A stretch of DNA of 6,548 nt from Thermoplasmata archaeon (GTDB taxonomy: Archaea; Thermoplasmatota; E2; DHVEG-1), in assembly GCA_030641605.1 (NCBI GenBank), contig DAOWHD010000031.1:1-6548 (forward strand), in the 5' to 3' direction. The notes beneath the pieces are model-generated. The model worked only from the letters and a program-made list of their open reading frames with translations. It was not told the DNA's origin and did no database searches. Positions 5,627 to 6,548 of this stretch are shown one piece after another. A program made the translations under genes and the position numbers. Numbering within the stretch: position 1 is the first letter of the stretch; every line of letters begins with the position of its first letter.

Positions 5627-6548
5627 TCATCTGAGAAGACTTCCGGCTATCACCATTTTTTGTACTTCAGAGGTACCTTCATATATCTCGGTTATCTTTG
5701 CATCACGGAATAGTCTTTCGACAGTGTATTCTTTTGTGTAACCATAGCCGCCATGAATTTGGACAGCTTTCATTGCTGCTTCCATTGCGGTTTCACTTGC
5801 AAAGAGTTTTGCCATTGCAGCTTCTTTAGAGAAACGTCCTTTTTTGTTATCTTTAGCGTAGGCTGCATTACGAACTAGATATCGCGCTGCTTCGATACGT
5901 GTAGCCATATCAGCTATCATCCACTGGATGGCTTGGAATTTTGCTATGGGTCTGCCGAATTGTTGCCTTTGTTTTGAATATTCAATGCTTTCATCAAGTG
6001 CTGCCTGTGCAATTCCTACTGCCTGAGCGGCAATTCCAATTCTTCCGCTGTCTAGGGCGGATAAGGCAAGTTTGAATCCTTCTCCTTCTTTACCCAGAAG
6101 GTTTTCTTTAGGTACTTCCATATCTTCAAAGACAAGTTCGGATACTAAATTTGCGTTTATCCCCATCTTATCAAAAATACTACCTACTTTAAACCCTTTC
6201 ATGGTATTCTCTACGATGAACGCGCTAATGCCTTTTGATCCTTTTTCTTTATCTGTTACGGCAAATACAATTATAATCCCTGCTTTTGGTCCACTTGTAA
6301 TAAATGTTTTATTGCCATTTATAATGTATTTATCTCCTTTCAATTCTGCTGTGGTTTGCATTGCTCCGAGATCAGTACCTGCATTTGGTTCTGTGCCCCC
6401 AAAAGCACCGATTTTTTCCCCCTTTGCAAGAATTGGAAGGTATTTCTTTTTCTGTTCTTCCGTTCCATATTTCTTTATAGGCCATGCAACAAGCGAGTTA
6501 TGTACGGAAGTTATTACACCAGTTGACGCACATTTCCGCGATATTTCC
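5627..6548 (-). CDS. Acyl-CoA dehydrogenase, 5' end cut by window edge
   Basis: This FAD enzyme oxidises acyl-CoA to trans-2-enoyl-CoA and passes electrons to ETF. The frame is open to the window edge and shows 306 residues; the family has about 380, so roughly 75 N-terminal residues lie outside. A methionine at 6361 is internal and is not the start. Visible blocks are EISRKCASTGVITSVHNSL (1-19), WPIKKYGTEEQKKKYLP, GAFGGTEPNAGTD (47-59), INGNKTFITSG, GISAFIVEN, DKMGINA, GRIGIAAQAVGIAQAALDE, RQQFGRPIAKFQAIQWMIADM, AVQIHGGYGYTKEYTVERLFRDA and EIYEGTSEVQ. Glu 290 (codon 5680-5678) in YEGT is the catalytic base position of the short/medium-chain group. The usual flavin-loop LTEP is GTEP here. The gene leads the cluster seen in this window, 21 bases ahead of the synthetase; upstream genes and promoter are out of view. 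Confidence 0.93.
   Translation of the reverse strand, partial: EISRKCASTGVITSVHNSLVAWPIKKYGTEEQKKKYLPILAKGEKIGAFGGTEPNAGTDLGAMQTTAELKGDKYIINGNKTFITSGPKAGIIIVFAVTDKEKGSKGISAFIVENTMKGFKVGSIFDKMGINANLVSELVFEDMEVPKENLLGKEGEGFKLALSALDSGRIGIAAQAVGIAQAALDESIEYSKQRQQFGRPIAKFQAIQWMIADMATRIEAARYLVRNAAYAKDNKKGRFSKEAAMAKLFASETAMEAAMKAVQIHGGYGYTKEYTVERLFRDAKITEIYEGTSEVQKMVIAGSLLR

Noticed and set aside
1..6548. CRISPR arrays, tRNA or rRNA genes, insertion sequences
   Set aside because: No regularly spaced repeats, no tRNA-like arms with a T-loop motif, no transposase frame and no terminal inverted repeats were seen on either strand.

Overview
The window is AT-rich and holds one complete minus-strand gene cluster for acyl-CoA metabolism (its first gene runs off the right edge) and, facing it, one plus-strand gene for an exported thioredoxin-like/rhodanese fusion protein that is broken by a frameshift. 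An anaerobic euryarchaeon of the Thermoplasmata kind is my best guess. The reasons are archaeal-style ribosome binding sites (GGTGA and GGGGTGAT cores), a TATA-like box at a suitable distance before the plus-strand gene, very tight gene packing, and secreted thioredoxin-like proteins of a type I associate with that group. None of this is decisive; an anaerobic bacterium is the main alternative.

Region by region: positions 1-244 are non-coding and carry short repeats, an inverted repeat and a likely promoter. Positions 245-1502 (plus) encode the signal peptide / thioredoxin-like / beta-rich / rhodanese protein, with a one-base frame change near 446-452, directly after the CPHC active site. Positions 1503-1646 separate two converging genes and show only short T-runs that may end transcription. 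From 6548 down to 1647 (minus) come, in transcription order: acyl-CoA dehydrogenase (5' end missing), AMP-forming acyl-CoA synthetase, EtfB, EtfA and a DUF6125-type cysteine-bearing protein. Gaps between the first four genes are 21, 2 and 5 bases, so they are almost surely one operon. The last gene follows after 64 bases and probably belongs to the same transcript.

Together the cluster can activate a carboxylic acid to its CoA thioester (synthetase), oxidise it to the enoyl-CoA (dehydrogenase) and carry the electrons away on a soluble flavoprotein (EtfAB). The final electron acceptor, the hydratase, the hydroxyacyl-CoA dehydrogenase and the thiolase are not in the window. Points most worth a second look are the frameshift inside the redox domain, the unusual thioredoxin-rhodanese fusion, the DUF6125 gene tied to an ETF operon, a departure from the acyl-CoA dehydrogenase signature next to the flavin, and the repeat-rich promoter region.
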